Shown here: in pieces, positions 27,049-34,727 of the stretch
Position numbering within the stretch: the first letter of the stretch is position 1
Layout of the letters: the number at the start of each line of letters is the position of its first letter
NCBI RefSeq assembly: GCF_021166585.1
Contig: NZ_JAJOZE010000002.1
Span: 248,001-312,000 of the forward strand
Direction of reading: 5' to 3'
Source: Metabacillus kandeliae
Lineage (GTDB): Bacteria > Bacillota > Bacilli > Bacillales > Bacillaceae
DNA: 64,000 bases
Program-made: the position numbers and the translations under genes
Notes under the pieces: generated by a model
Database searches by the model: none
What the model was told of the DNA's origin: nothing
The model's input: only the letters and a program-made list of their open reading frames with translations

Positions 27049-27282
27049 CATCCATTCTCCTTTAAGCTTTATAGTATGCAGGGAACCAATTATCCTGTTC
27101 CACACGGCAAGTTGCTTATCAATAACGATTTTAAAGATACTCCTCTGTGAAAAAATGTTCAATTTTTTTGTTTCGAAAAAGAGTGTTTTAAGAACCAACT
27201 TTTGATGTTTTCCTGAGAAAACGTTGAATTTACGGCTATTTCATTCCGCTTCTTTTTCCTGCTATCCCCTTTATTTACCATT

Positions 27283-27309
27283 AAAAAAACAGCTCCCGCC
27301 GGAAGCTGT
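27283..27309 (-). terminator. Terminator of the HAD phosphatase gene
   Basis: On the minus strand ACAGCT and AGCTGT, extended by CC/GG pairs, form a hairpin followed by seven T residues, 15 bases past the stop codon at 27324. Confidence 0.85.
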
Positions 27310-27323
27310 CTTTTGATTAGCTG

Positions 27324-28145
27324 CTAGATAACTGGAACAGTTCCCAAAATAAACTCCTCCACAACCTTCGCCACACCATCATTCATATTCGTATCCGTAA
27401 TATAATCTGCCTTCTCCTTCACTTCTTCCGCTGCATTTCCCATTGCAACGCCAAGTCCGGCAAACTCAATCATTGATAGGTCGTTATGACCGTCGCCGAC
27501 CGCAATGACTTCCTCGCGGTTGATGCCAAGCTTTTGAATAAGAGAGTTCAGGCTTGTCCCTTTTGTGACGCCATCTTCTGTGAATTCCAGGAAGTACGGC
27601 TTTGAACGCATGACTGCTAAGCTTCCTTCAAATTCCTTCTGAAGCTTCTTTTCTACATTTTTCAGATAGTCAGGTTCACCAAGCATCAGTGCTTTAACAA
27701 CAGGAACTGAAACAGCCTTTTTGAAATTTTCCACAACTTCAATTGGCAGATCTGTCAGCTGCCCTTCGATATCCGTATACTGATTATCGTCTTCTGTTAC
27801 AATCACATCTTCAATGTATGTGTGGATCCAGACGTTTTCCCTGCGGCTCACATCATATAAGTGATGAATGGTATCAGCCGGCAGCGTTGAGCTGAAAAGT
27901 GTTTCCCCTGTTTGGCAGTTATTAATTTTTCCGCCATTGAAGGAAAGAATAAAGCTGCCGTATTCCTTTAACCGCAGCTCTTCCGCAATCGGCAGCATCG
28001 CTGTTGTCGGCCTTCCTGAAGCGAGCACCACCTTCGTTCCTGCTTCCTGTGCAGCCATTAAGGCTTCCTTCGTCCGGGGAGAAATTGTTAAATCATCGCG
28101 CAGCAATGTATCGTCTAAATCAAGAACAATCATTTTATATGTCAT
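27324..28145 (-). CDS. Cof-type HAD-IIB family phosphatase
   Basis: The protein has 273 residues, the usual Cof/YidA size. Motif I is LDLDDTLL (catalytic Asp10 and Asp12), motif II is LASGRP, motif III Lys is around 200 (VTKGTSL), and motif IV is GDGHNDLSM. A C2B cap domain lies between motifs II and III. It dephosphorylates small phosphorylated metabolites such as sugar phosphates or FMN in the cytoplasm. Specificity cannot be deduced. AAAGGAA precedes the ATG. Single gene. Confidence 0.92.
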   Translation of the reverse strand: MTYKMIVLDLDDTLLRDDLTISPRTKEALMAAQEAGTKVVLASGRPTTAMLPIAEELRLKEYGSFILSFNGGKINNCQTGETLFSSTLPADTIHHLYDVSRRENVWIHTYIEDVIVTEDDNQYTDIEGQLTDLPIEVVENFKKAVSVPVVKALMLGEPDYLKNVEKKLQKEFEGSLAVMRSKPYFLEFTEDGVTKGTSLNSLIQKLGINREEVIAVGDGHNDLSMIEFAGLGVAMGNAAEEVKEKADYITDTNMNDGVAKVVEEFILGTVPVI

Positions 28146-28353
28146 GTTAGTTAATTCCTTTCATCAAGTACATTCCATATGCCATTTTACTATATTTATA
28201 GAAGCTTCGCCTTGGATGAGCTTACTTTTGCAAAAATTAACTATTTCACTATGAAAACGAAATAGCAAATTCCAGCCTTCCTTCATACGATACAGAAGCA
28301 AGTCCATCCCCTGCTTTTTTAGCGGGACATTGCTGACGAAGGGAGATTTTAAC

Positions 28354-29277
28354 TTGTCCATAGTCAAACTCACGCCTTTTCGTGTAGGAGCAACGATAGA
28401 TACCCCAACAGCTGTTCCGAAGGGAATCAGCATGATTGACGCGCCATCATACTGGCAGCAAGGCTTTCAGGGAGAAGGAATCGTCATCGCTGTTCTTGAC
28501 ACCGGCTGCCAGACAGGCCACCCGGATTTAAGAGGCCAAATCATCGGCGGACGGAATTTTACGAATGACTACCTCGGGATTCCGACAAGATATCAGGATA
28601 ACAACGGCCACGGCACCCATGTGTGCGGCACCATTGCAGGCCGGGGAGAAAACGGCGGTGTTGCAGGAGCTGCCCCAAAAGCCAAATTGCTTGTGCTGAA
28701 AGTTTTGGACGGCTCCGGCAAAGGAAAAACAGAGAACATGACAGAGGCTGTAAAATATGCCATTAAGTGGCGCGGGCCGAAAGGGGAAAAAGTCCGGGTC
28801 ATCTCCATGTCACTCGGAGGACCTGATGACAACCCAAACATGCACGCTGCCATCAAATCTGCCGTCCAAAACAACATTGCCGTTGTGTGCGCTGCCGGAA
28901 ATGACGGTGACGGAAATGCGAGAACAAGCGAATACAGCTACCCTGGGGCATATGAAGAAGTCATCGAAGTCGGTTCAGTCAGCCTGCAGCAGCGGATTTC
29001 TCCATTCAGCAACTCCAACAGCGAAATTGACCTCGTCGCACCAGGAGAACAAATTCTATCCACTTATCCGCACAGCAAATACGCGCTCCTCTCCGGCACC
29101 TCCATGGCCACACCGCATGTATCAGGAGCACTCGCCCTTATAATTGAAAAATACGAGAAAAAATTAAACCGGACGCTGACAGAGCCGGAGATCTACAAAC
29201 TGCTTCTCCAGAATACTGTCAAGCTGGGATTTTCGAGAGCAGATGAAGGAAACGGCATGCTGAAGCTGAGGAGCTGA
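28354..29277 (+). CDS. Intracellular subtilisin-like serine protease (ISP type)
   Basis: I set the start at the TTG at 28354 because GAAGGGAG lies exactly eight bases upstream; an in-frame TTG at 28330 has none. The 307-residue product has no signal peptide and resembles ISP-1. Its short N-terminal extension carries KLTPF, which corresponds to the LIPY-type inhibitory propeptide motif of intracellular subtilisins. The catalytic triad is in AVLDTGC (Asp49), NGHGTHVCGT (His) and SGTSMATPHVSG (Ser). It should degrade cytoplasmic proteins in stationary phase or sporulation after self-processing. It is divergent from the HAD gene and followed by an AT-rich gap. Confidence 0.92.
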   Translation: MSIVKLTPFRVGATIDTPTAVPKGISMIDAPSYWQQGFQGEGIVIAVLDTGCQTGHPDLRGQIIGGRNFTNDYLGIPTRYQDNNGHGTHVCGTIAGRGENGGVAGAAPKAKLLVLKVLDGSGKGKTENMTEAVKYAIKWRGPKGEKVRVISMSLGGPDDNPNMHAAIKSAVQNNIAVVCAAGNDGDGNARTSEYSYPGAYEEVIEVGSVSLQQRISPFSNSNSEIDLVAPGEQILSTYPHSKYALLSGTSMATPHVSGALALIIEKYEKKLNRTLTEPEIYKLLLQNTVKLGFSRADEGNGMLKLRS

Positions 29278-29459
29278 AGGGAGTTGGGGAGTGAGATGGG
29301 GATCTCACTTCTTTTTTTATAACCGGTTACTCTTTTTAAAAAAATTACATCACTACCTTGCAATAAACAGTACTAAGTGGTAAATTAAATATGCCATGGT
29401 ACTTCTTATTGACCAGTACTATACATTATACAGTAGCAAGCATGAAGGAGTGTTTCCGC

Positions 29460-29783
29460 TTGAATGTTCAATTTAAAAAGGGAGTGCTGGAGTTATGCGT
29501 GCTGGTTCTGCTTGATAAAAAAGACCGGTACGGCTATGAGCTCGTACAGAAAATTTCGGATCAGATTGAAATATCTGAGGGCTCTGTTTATCCCTTGCTG
29601 AGACGCCTAACGAAAGAAGAATACTTCACAACCTACCTCCAGGAATCTTCAGAAGGCCCGTCCCGGAAATATTATTCCCTTACTTCAAAAGGGCGGGAGT
29701 ATTTATACAGCCTCATCGCTGAATGGAGAGCGTTCTCAAATGGTGTTAATTCATTAATAGAAGAAGGTGTAAGAAATGAGTAA
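29460..29783 (+). CDS. PadR family transcriptional regulator
   Basis: The start is the TTG at 29460, nine bases after AAGGAG. The 107-residue product has a PadR winged HTH: LELCVLVLLDKKDRYGYELV, then IEISEGSVYPLLRRLTKEEY, then GPSRKYYSLTSKGREYL. It overlaps the next gene (DUF1700) by eight bases and heads a three-gene operon with membrane and DUF4097 products, a very common Firmicutes arrangement in which PadR represses its own operon in response to envelope stress. The upstream region contains AGTACT twice (about 29370 and 29414), which may be operator half-sites; that is weak. Confidence 0.9.
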   Translation: MNVQFKKGVLELCVLVLLDKKDRYGYELVQKISDQIEISEGSVYPLLRRLTKEEYFTTYLQESSEGPSRKYYSLTSKGREYLYSLIAEWRAFSNGVNSLIEEGVRNE

Positions 29784-30333
29784 AGAACAGTTTTTGCAGG
29801 AGCTGAAAGCTGCTCTCAAGAATCTGCCGCAGCAGGAGCGTGAGGATATTTTAAGAGATTATGAAGAACATTTCCAGTTTGGACTTGAGGAAGGAAGATC
29901 AGAAGCTGAGATTGCAAAAGAGCTGGGTGCTCCGCAAAGTATCGCTAAGGAAATTACGGTGCAGCATCATGTGGAAAAAGCAGAGTCTAAAGGAACTGCC
30001 GGAAATTTGTTCCGCGCTGTATGGGCTGCAATTGGGCTTGGATTTTTCAATCTGGTCATTGTGCTTGGCCCCTTTATCGCATTAGCCGGCCTCCTGTTTT
30101 CAGGCTGGGCTGTCAGCGCCGCCTTTATTCTGTCTCCTCTATTGGCTATTTTCGATGCTGTTGTTTTCGCCGATCAGTTTGAGCTTTTCACACTGTTCTT
30201 TTCTCTGGTGCTTGCTGGTGCAGGAATCTACATCGGAATCGGCATGTATTATGCCACAAAAGCCATCTACAAAGGCTTTTTGCGGTATCTGAAGTTTAAT
30301 GTATCTTTAGTGAAAGGCGGTTTAAAAGCATGA
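29776..30333 (+). CDS. DUF1700 membrane protein (HAAS domain)
   Basis: The protein has 185 residues. Residues 1-60 are the helical HAAS domain (MSKEQFLQELKAALKNL, then REDILRDYEEHF and AKELGAPQSIAKEI). Three to four membrane helices follow (about 78-170). This is the DUF1700 family, almost always encoded with PadR regulators and DUF4097 proteins. It overlaps PadR by eight bases at the start and the DUF4097 gene by four bases (ATGA) at the end, so translation is coupled. The role is probably in sensing or buffering envelope stress, but no biochemical function is established. Confidence 0.9.
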   Translation: MSKEQFLQELKAALKNLPQQEREDILRDYEEHFQFGLEEGRSEAEIAKELGAPQSIAKEITVQHHVEKAESKGTAGNLFRAVWAAIGLGFFNLVIVLGPFIALAGLLFSGWAVSAAFILSPLLAIFDAVVFADQFELFTLFFSLVLAGAGIYIGIGMYYATKAIYKGFLRYLKFNVSLVKGGLKA

Positions 30334-31136
30334 TCAGCATGAAAAAATTATCCATTGCGGCCGCCTTTTTGATACTGATTGGAGCAGCAGGTTCCCTCGC
30401 CACATTTGGGCAGCGCGACAAGCTAAAATCAGTCAGCGAGAGCAAAAGCATTCCTGCAGCCAGCATTACAGATATAAGCGTTCAGGCTGAAAATGCCAAA
30501 ATAGAAATTCTGCCAACAACTGGGCCGGACATTCAAATTTCTTTAAAAGGAAAAGTGAAATCCAAAGTCAAAAACCCTTTAGGAACCACTGTAGAGGGAC
30601 ATCAGCTGACCATAAAAGAAAACACGAATACAGATCCATTCTTTAATCTCAGTTTTGATTTTTATGAACCTAAAAGCATCAAAGTGCTGCTGCCTAAAAA
30701 AGACTACCAGTCTTTTAGCATTGAAAATGACAATGGCAATGTTTCACTGAAGGATGCCTCGATCAGCAGCATCCATGCCCGCACGAATAACGGGCAGATC
30801 AGCCTGTCCGCGCTTTCCGCAAAGGAAACAGATGCTGAAGCAGATAATGGCGAAATCATCTTTAATCATGTCACAGGGAAAATCAAAGCCATCACCAATA
30901 ACGGCAAGCTTTCTCTTAAAACAGAAGAACTCAACCAGCCTGTCCAGCTGGAAAGCGACAATGGCGCTATCCTGATTACAACAGAAAAAGAACCGGACAA
31001 TGTAACTTTTGATACATCAGTAGATAATGGCAAGGTCAATATCTTCAATAAGTATCAAGGAAACGCCGTGATCGGAAACGGGAAAACGCTAATAAAGTTA
31101 AAAACAAATAACGGAGAAATTAAAGTATCGAAATAG
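30330..31136 (+). CDS. DUF4097 family beta-helix repeat protein
   Basis: The protein has 268 residues. An N-terminal membrane anchor or uncleaved signal (about 5-26) is followed by a repetitive beta-strand region with recurrent NDNGNV, TNNGQI, ADNGEI, TNNGKL, SDNGAI, VDNGKV and TNNGEI motifs about every 20-25 residues, the DUF4097 pattern of a right-handed beta-helix or stacked strands. It lies outside the membrane by topology. It is the third gene of the PadR operon. The function is unknown. Confidence 0.88.
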   Translation: MISMKKLSIAAAFLILIGAAGSLATFGQRDKLKSVSESKSIPAASITDISVQAENAKIEILPTTGPDIQISLKGKVKSKVKNPLGTTVEGHQLTIKENTNTDPFFNLSFDFYEPKSIKVLLPKKDYQSFSIENDNGNVSLKDASISSIHARTNNGQISLSALSAKETDAEADNGEIIFNHVTGKIKAITNNGKLSLKTEELNQPVQLESDNGAILITTEKEPDNVTFDTSVDNGKVNIFNKYQGNAVIGNGKTLIKLKTNNGEIKVSK

Positions 31137-31139
31137 ACC

Positions 31140-31170
31140 AAAGAGACGGTTCAAATGGAACCGTCTCTTT
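31140..31170 (+). terminator. Terminator of the PadR operon
   Basis: AAAGAGACGGTTC and GAACCGTCTCTTT form a perfect 13-bp stem with a five-base loop, right after the DUF4097 stop codon. The following bases are only moderately T-rich. Confidence 0.8.
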
Positions 31171-31253
31171 GCTTATCTCCTAAACCCACACCGAAACAAG
31201 ACCATATCCATAAACTGTACAAGCAGAAAAATCAGGAGAAGGGGCTGTCCGTA

Positions 31254-31910
31254 TTGGCTGCTTATACAGTGGATGTGTATGCTTTTTTTGTGAATGGTGC
31301 TGATCACGGGAGTAATACCTTGCGGGTGAAGCAGGATATTCAAAAAGCGAATGAGGTGTGGAATGATTGTGTGACCTTTCAGTTAAAAGGAGTAACGACC
31401 AGTAAGAGGCGGGTCAATGCGGGCTCCATTTCCTCTGACTACGTCCTTATTCACCCAACTATTGAAGCTTTGTTTCAGGAGGCGCAAACGCTTGAAGGCC
31501 ATAAAACGGGAATTTATGTGCTCTACCTGAGCGGCGAATATTTAGCCCCGGGCAGAGGCAAAAAAGTCGTCGGCGTTGGCGGCACAGAGCTTGTTTCATT
31601 TCAAAATGAAGACGACTATGAACTGACAGGGCGGATTCTTCTCACTGAAAAAGCAGCCGGCCGCTACACATTGGCCCATGAATTAGGGCATGTGCTGTTT
31701 ACCCGCTATGATGCTAAAAGAGCCGCCCTCATTCAGGACGACCCTTCAGGCCCTTACATTTACCCTTCCGGAAGGCAAAATCCCGGCCACAACAATGACA
31801 AACGAAATCTTATGTACCCCGTCTCTCCTAGCGAACGCCCGCGCATCACCGGCAGACAATGCCACACCGCCAGGAACAGCAAACTCACCCGGCGGCAAAA
31901 GGGCATCTAA
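31254..31910 (+). CDS. Putative zinc-dependent metalloprotease, metzincin-like
   Basis: The frame is open from 31155, but that ATG lies inside the upstream terminator. I prefer the TTG at 31254, nine bases after AAGGGG, giving 218 residues; the start remains uncertain. The product has no signal peptide. At about residue 143 it has HELGHVLFTRYD, a HExxH zinc motif, and about 38 residues later NLMYPVS, which looks like the Met-turn of metzincins. The third zinc ligand of the standard HExxHxxGxxH is missing at its usual place, since Tyr stands there and Asp follows. A His in PGHNNDKRN could substitute. The substrate is unknown. It converges on the NlpC/P60 gene with a four-base overlap. Confidence 0.65.
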   Translation: MAAYTVDVYAFFVNGADHGSNTLRVKQDIQKANEVWNDCVTFQLKGVTTSKRRVNAGSISSDYVLIHPTIEALFQEAQTLEGHKTGIYVLYLSGEYLAPGRGKKVVGVGGTELVSFQNEDDYELTGRILLTEKAAGRYTLAHELGHVLFTRYDAKRAALIQDDPSGPYIYPSGRQNPGHNNDKRNLMYPVSPSERPRITGRQCHTARNSKLTRRQKGI

Positions 31911-32299
31911 ATCACCCGCTTTCCCCCAACAAAAGCTGACTTCCAATACGCATTGATTTCCGACACCATGACCTTCTTGCCCTCCTTGTACGTATGAAGC
32001 ATATGCCCCCTTCCAAGATAGACCCCAACATGTCCAATTTTCGAGGGCAGCTGGCGGTCTTTTCGTGTCTTCGTTGTAAAGAAGAGAAGATCCCCTTTCC
32101 TGATCTCTTCAAAAGAAATGGGAGTTCCCACACTATACTGCTGGCGTGAGCTTCGCGGAAGAGAAATGCCGTGAACACCGTAGATGTACTGCATAAAGGA
32201 ACTGCAATCAAAGGTTTTTGTTTGATGGGGTTTGGCGTTGAACACATAGGGTGTACCGAGGTATTTAAGGCCTGTGAGAATGATCTGGTTGGCTAGCAT
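31907..32299 (-). CDS. NlpC/P60 family hydrolase without signal peptide
   Basis: The protein has 130 residues, essentially a single NlpC/P60 domain. The catalytic Cys lies in KTFDCSSFMQY (about residue 31), the His in IGHVGVYLG (about 89) and the third polar residue in MLHTYKEG. It would cleave gamma-D-Glu-diamino acid peptide bonds in peptidoglycan if exported, but no signal peptide or wall-binding domain is present. It may therefore be cytoplasmic, act on recycled muropeptides, or leave the cell by another route. AGGGGGG precedes the ATG. A REP-like palindrome begins 14 bases upstream of its start. Confidence 0.87.
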   Translation of the reverse strand: MLANQIILTGLKYLGTPYVFNAKPHQTKTFDCSSFMQYIYGVHGISLPRSSRQQYSVGTPISFEEIRKGDLLFFTTKTRKDRQLPSKIGHVGVYLGRGHMLHTYKEGKKVMVSEINAYWKSAFVGGKRVI

Positions 32300-32313
32300 G
32301 TGTTGTCCCCCCT

Positions 32314-32370
32314 GAAGCGTGGGGACGGTTCTTGTGCTTCCTCAGCAGCAGAACCTGTCCCTTATGTTTC
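32314..32370. repeat. REP-like palindrome, copy 1 (degenerate right arm)
   Basis: The left arm GAAGCGTGGGGACGGTTCT matches the element consensus GGAAGCATGGGGACGGTTCT. The right arm AGAACCTGTCCCTTATGTTTC is mutated. It lies in the 5' region of the NlpC/P60 gene and is the leftmost copy in the window. Confidence 0.8.
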
Positions 32371-32427
32371 TTTTTATGTAGCGAGGAGGGTGTTTGATTG
32401 GACATGTTTGGATTAAATCCGCATATA

Positions 32428-32458
32428 AAGAAAAACCGAATCGTGAATGATCCGGTTT
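32428..32458 (-). terminator. Terminator of the DinB gene
   Basis: On the minus strand AAACCGGATC and GATTCGGTTT pair imperfectly around a short loop and are followed by TTTTTC, about 30 bases past the stop at 32488. Confidence 0.65.
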
Positions 32459-32487
32459 GAAACCCATGCTTTTACATTTTACATTAC

Positions 32488-32958
32488 TTAATCCCAAATT
32501 TTTGCTCGATCTGCACCAGCTGTTCTTAAATAATCAAGAAGCTGCCCTGTATGTATTGATTCGTGATAAGCAATTCGTAAAAGCATATCACCAAGCCCTC
32601 TTATATAGCCGGCATTAGAACGGTCAATTTTCACATCTGATAAATCACTTTCGCTAAAAGAAGAAATCGTTTGAATAAAATCCTCTCTTATTTTTCTTGC
32701 ATATTCCATCTCTTGCTGCGGAGACACTAGCGGACTATTCTGCAGCGGTGATTCATAGTTCGGAACATCGCCCCTGTTTTCAATTGCCTGGTGGTAATAA
32801 TGCTCAGACTCTATAACATGCCTGATCATCTCCAAGCAAGTCATAGCATGGACATCCGGCCGCCAGCTATAGGCCTCTTCGGGCAGTGACTCCCAAATTT
32901 TCAAGCTGCGTCTTCTAACCTCGTTTAAATTTAAAATGGCTAAATCGATAGAATTCAT
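32488..32958 (-). CDS. DinB family protein
   Basis: The protein has 156 residues forming a DinB-type four-helix bundle. The three metal ligands are visible as histidines in EMIRHVIESEHYYH (about residues 46-50) and YHESIHTGQ (about 131-136). Members include damage-inducible proteins and thiol-dependent (bacillithiol or mycothiol) transferases. The specific role is not readable. GAGGAGAG precedes the ATG. It is flanked upstream by a REP-like palindrome and has no operon partner. Confidence 0.85.
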   Translation of the reverse strand: MNSIDLAILNLNEVRRRSLKIWESLPEEAYSWRPDVHAMTCLEMIRHVIESEHYYHQAIENRGDVPNYESPLQNSPLVSPQQEMEYARKIREDFIQTISSFSESDLSDVKIDRSNAGYIRGLGDMLLRIAYHESIHTGQLLDYLRTAGADRAKIWD

Positions 32959-32975
32959 TATTTTCTCTCCTCTCT

Positions 32976-33038
32976 AGGAAGCATGGGGACGGTTCTTGCG
33001 CTTCCGAGGAAGCAGCAGAACCGTCCCTATGCTTCCTA
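32976..33038. repeat. REP-like palindrome, copy 2 (complete)
   Basis: Complete copy: AGGAAGCATGGGGACGGTTC, the internal GCTTCCGAGGAAGC, then AGAACCGTCCCTATGCTTCC. It lies between the start of the DinB gene and the end of the deacetylase gene. Confidence 0.9.
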
Positions 33039-33085
33039 TTTTACACCAACAAAAAAGAGCGGGCACTAAGCTCCGCTCACTCCAT

Positions 33086-34156
33086 TTATAGCCTGCCATC
33101 ATTCCAGAAATTACTCACTACATGATGACTCGGATTATACGTCACCAGTGTATATCCCCTGGCCTTTAAGTAGTCGATAATCTGCGGCAATGCTTTTACC
33201 GTTTGCGGCCGCTCATGTACGAGGATAATAATAGGTTCTTTTTGCTTTTCTACTGCCAGCACCCCGGATTTTACATTCCGGATAATCGTCGTGTACTGGC
33301 TGGTAGAATACCGCCAGTCATTTGAATCAATCGTCCAGTCCCACATTTTAAAGTTGTATTTCACGAGCCAATCCCTGAAGGACTTTGTCATATAAGGCTT
33401 GCTGCCGTATGGTACACGGGTTAAATAATGGTTCACACCTACCACTGATCTTAACGTTTTCCGCGTTATTTCCATTTCTCTCGCCACATTTTGTGAGCTT
33501 CCTTTGTACAGCTTCGTCGCATTATGAGAAACACTGTGCAATCCGATATAATGCCCTTCCCTGTTCACTCTGATCATATTAGTCTTATAAGCTCTAATAT
33601 TTGGCTCGATCGCAAAAAACGTTGCTTTCGCATTCTTCTTTTTCAAAATATCCAGTATTTGACCTGTATATTTGCTTGGCCCGTCATCAATCGTGAGGTA
33701 GGCCACCTTTAGCTTCTCTGCAAGGTTGACCCAGCCAGTCCCCTTTGTTGACTCGACCTTCAGCCAGCTTTTGCTTGCGGCTAAAACCGTGATGTACTGC
33801 GGCTCAATGACAGCTTTCTTCTCGCTGTTAGAGGATTGGGCTGTATACAGTGACAGAGACGTTGCAATATAAATGCGATGCCTTCCGTACTCATCCTTAA
33901 AATCTGACGGGTGAATCCAGTACCTTCCTTTTGAAGTCCTTACCTTGTAGAAGTCCCCGTATTTCGAAAAAACCGAAATTGTTTGAGGCGCCAAAGTGGC
34001 AATCCTTGCTGAAGCTGTAGAATTGGATTTGTAGAGGGGTGTTTTGTGGTACAGGTAGATGGTACGAGACTTTTCAGCTGCCTCTGCAGGCTTAAAGCTG
34101 ATGGAGAACAACAAAGCAAAAATCAAAGCGAATATCCCGAGCCGGACAAGTTTCAT
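33086..34156 (-). CDS. Secreted polysaccharide deacetylase with SH3-like repeats
   Basis: I place the start at the ATG at 34156, directly after GGGAGG; a longer frame has no binding site. The 356-residue product has a signal peptide (1-26, ending AEAAE), two SH3-like repeats (about 30-90 and 92-150) that probably bind the cell wall, and a NodB deacetylase domain (about 152-345). All five NodB motifs can be seen: TIDDGPS, HSVSHN, RVPYGSKP, WDWTIDSNDW and IILVHE. It should remove N-acetyl groups from peptidoglycan or another wall polysaccharide outside the cell. In motif 1 the usual TFDDG is TIDDG. Single gene between REP copies 2 and 3. Confidence 0.92.
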   Translation of the reverse strand: MKLVRLGIFALIFALLFSISFKPAEAAEKSRTIYLYHKTPLYKSNSTASARIATLAPQTISVFSKYGDFYKVRTSKGRYWIHPSDFKDEYGRHRIYIATSLSLYTAQSSNSEKKAVIEPQYITVLAASKSWLKVESTKGTGWVNLAEKLKVAYLTIDDGPSKYTGQILDILKKKNAKATFFAIEPNIRAYKTNMIRVNREGHYIGLHSVSHNATKLYKGSSQNVAREMEITRKTLRSVVGVNHYLTRVPYGSKPYMTKSFRDWLVKYNFKMWDWTIDSNDWRYSTSQYTTIIRNVKSGVLAVEKQKEPIIILVHERPQTVKALPQIIDYLKARGYTLVTYNPSHHVVSNFWNDGRL

Positions 34157-34258
34157 ATGGTTCCTCCCGTGATTATGATTCCAGGGTGCATTCCCTGCCT
34201 TCAATATTGTATTGGCGGGAGGAGCCATTTAGTCCGGGAGGGGTTGGTGATTTTATCC

Positions 34259-34318
34259 AGGAAGCATGGGGACGGTTCTCGTGCTTCCCTGAAGCAGAAG
34301 AACCGTCCCTATGCTCTC
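34259..34318. repeat. REP-like palindrome, copy 3 (complete)
   Basis: Complete copy with AGGAAGCATGGGGACGGTTC, the internal GCTTCCCTGAAGC, then AGAACCGTCCCTATGCTCTC. It lies between the divergent deacetylase and toxin-locus genes. Confidence 0.9.
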
Positions 34319-34415
34319 TTTGGAAAAAATTGTTTACTAATGTTTCCTATAGGTAAAAGAATAGAGGGAAGTTCCACAATTTGTGAGAAAAGATTGAGCT
34401 AAGGGAGTGAAAATA

Positions 34416-34727
34416 GTGCCGGATCTTGTTGCGGTGGAAGCGAGGATGGCCGAGGTTGAGGAGATTTTCAAGAAAGTTGATGCTCTTAGGCAGTACAGAA
34501 CGGCTGTAGATGAAGGACTAAAGGAAGCAGTGGCTGGCATTCAATGCTTGATCAAAGCAGAGGATCACTATCTGCTGCAATGGAAAGGAAAAGCTGCACA
34601 GGCTTATCAAAAGCAGACAGCCCACTTTAGGGAACTGGAAAAGGAAATAAAAAATTACGGCAGCTCTACCAGTGATGAAATTGACAAAGAAATCAGCCGG
34701 CTTTTGCAGGAGCTGACAGCAAAATGA
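34416..34727 (+). CDS. WXG-like small partner protein of a secreted toxin
   Basis: I place the start at the GTG at 34416, eight bases after GGGAG; another in-frame GTG at 34407 is inside this site. The 103-residue product is all helix, with a helix-turn-helix hairpin broken at LLQWKGKAAQAYQ, which carries a W-x-G turn like WXG100 and related type VII secretion partners. It overlaps the toxin gene by four bases. The expected role is to pair with the N-terminal helices of the toxin as a targeting or chaperone factor for the type VII (Yuk/ESX-like) system. The secretion machinery itself is not in this window. Confidence 0.75.
   Translation: MPDLVAVEARMAEVEEIFKKVDALRQYRTAVDEGLKEAVAGIQCLIKAEDHYLLQWKGKAAQAYQKQTAHFRELEKEIKNYGSSTSDEIDKEISRLLQELTAK

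Noticed and set aside
31140-31170. A REP copy containing GACGGTTC at 31.1 kb
   Set aside because: The hairpin shares only the GACGGTTC core with the REP arms and lacks the GGAAGC ends and the inner loop; it is an ordinary terminator.
31137-31253. N-terminal extension of the HExxH protein from the ATG at 31155
   Set aside because: That ATG sits inside the perfect hairpin that ends the previous operon and has no binding site; the TTG at 31254 is better placed.
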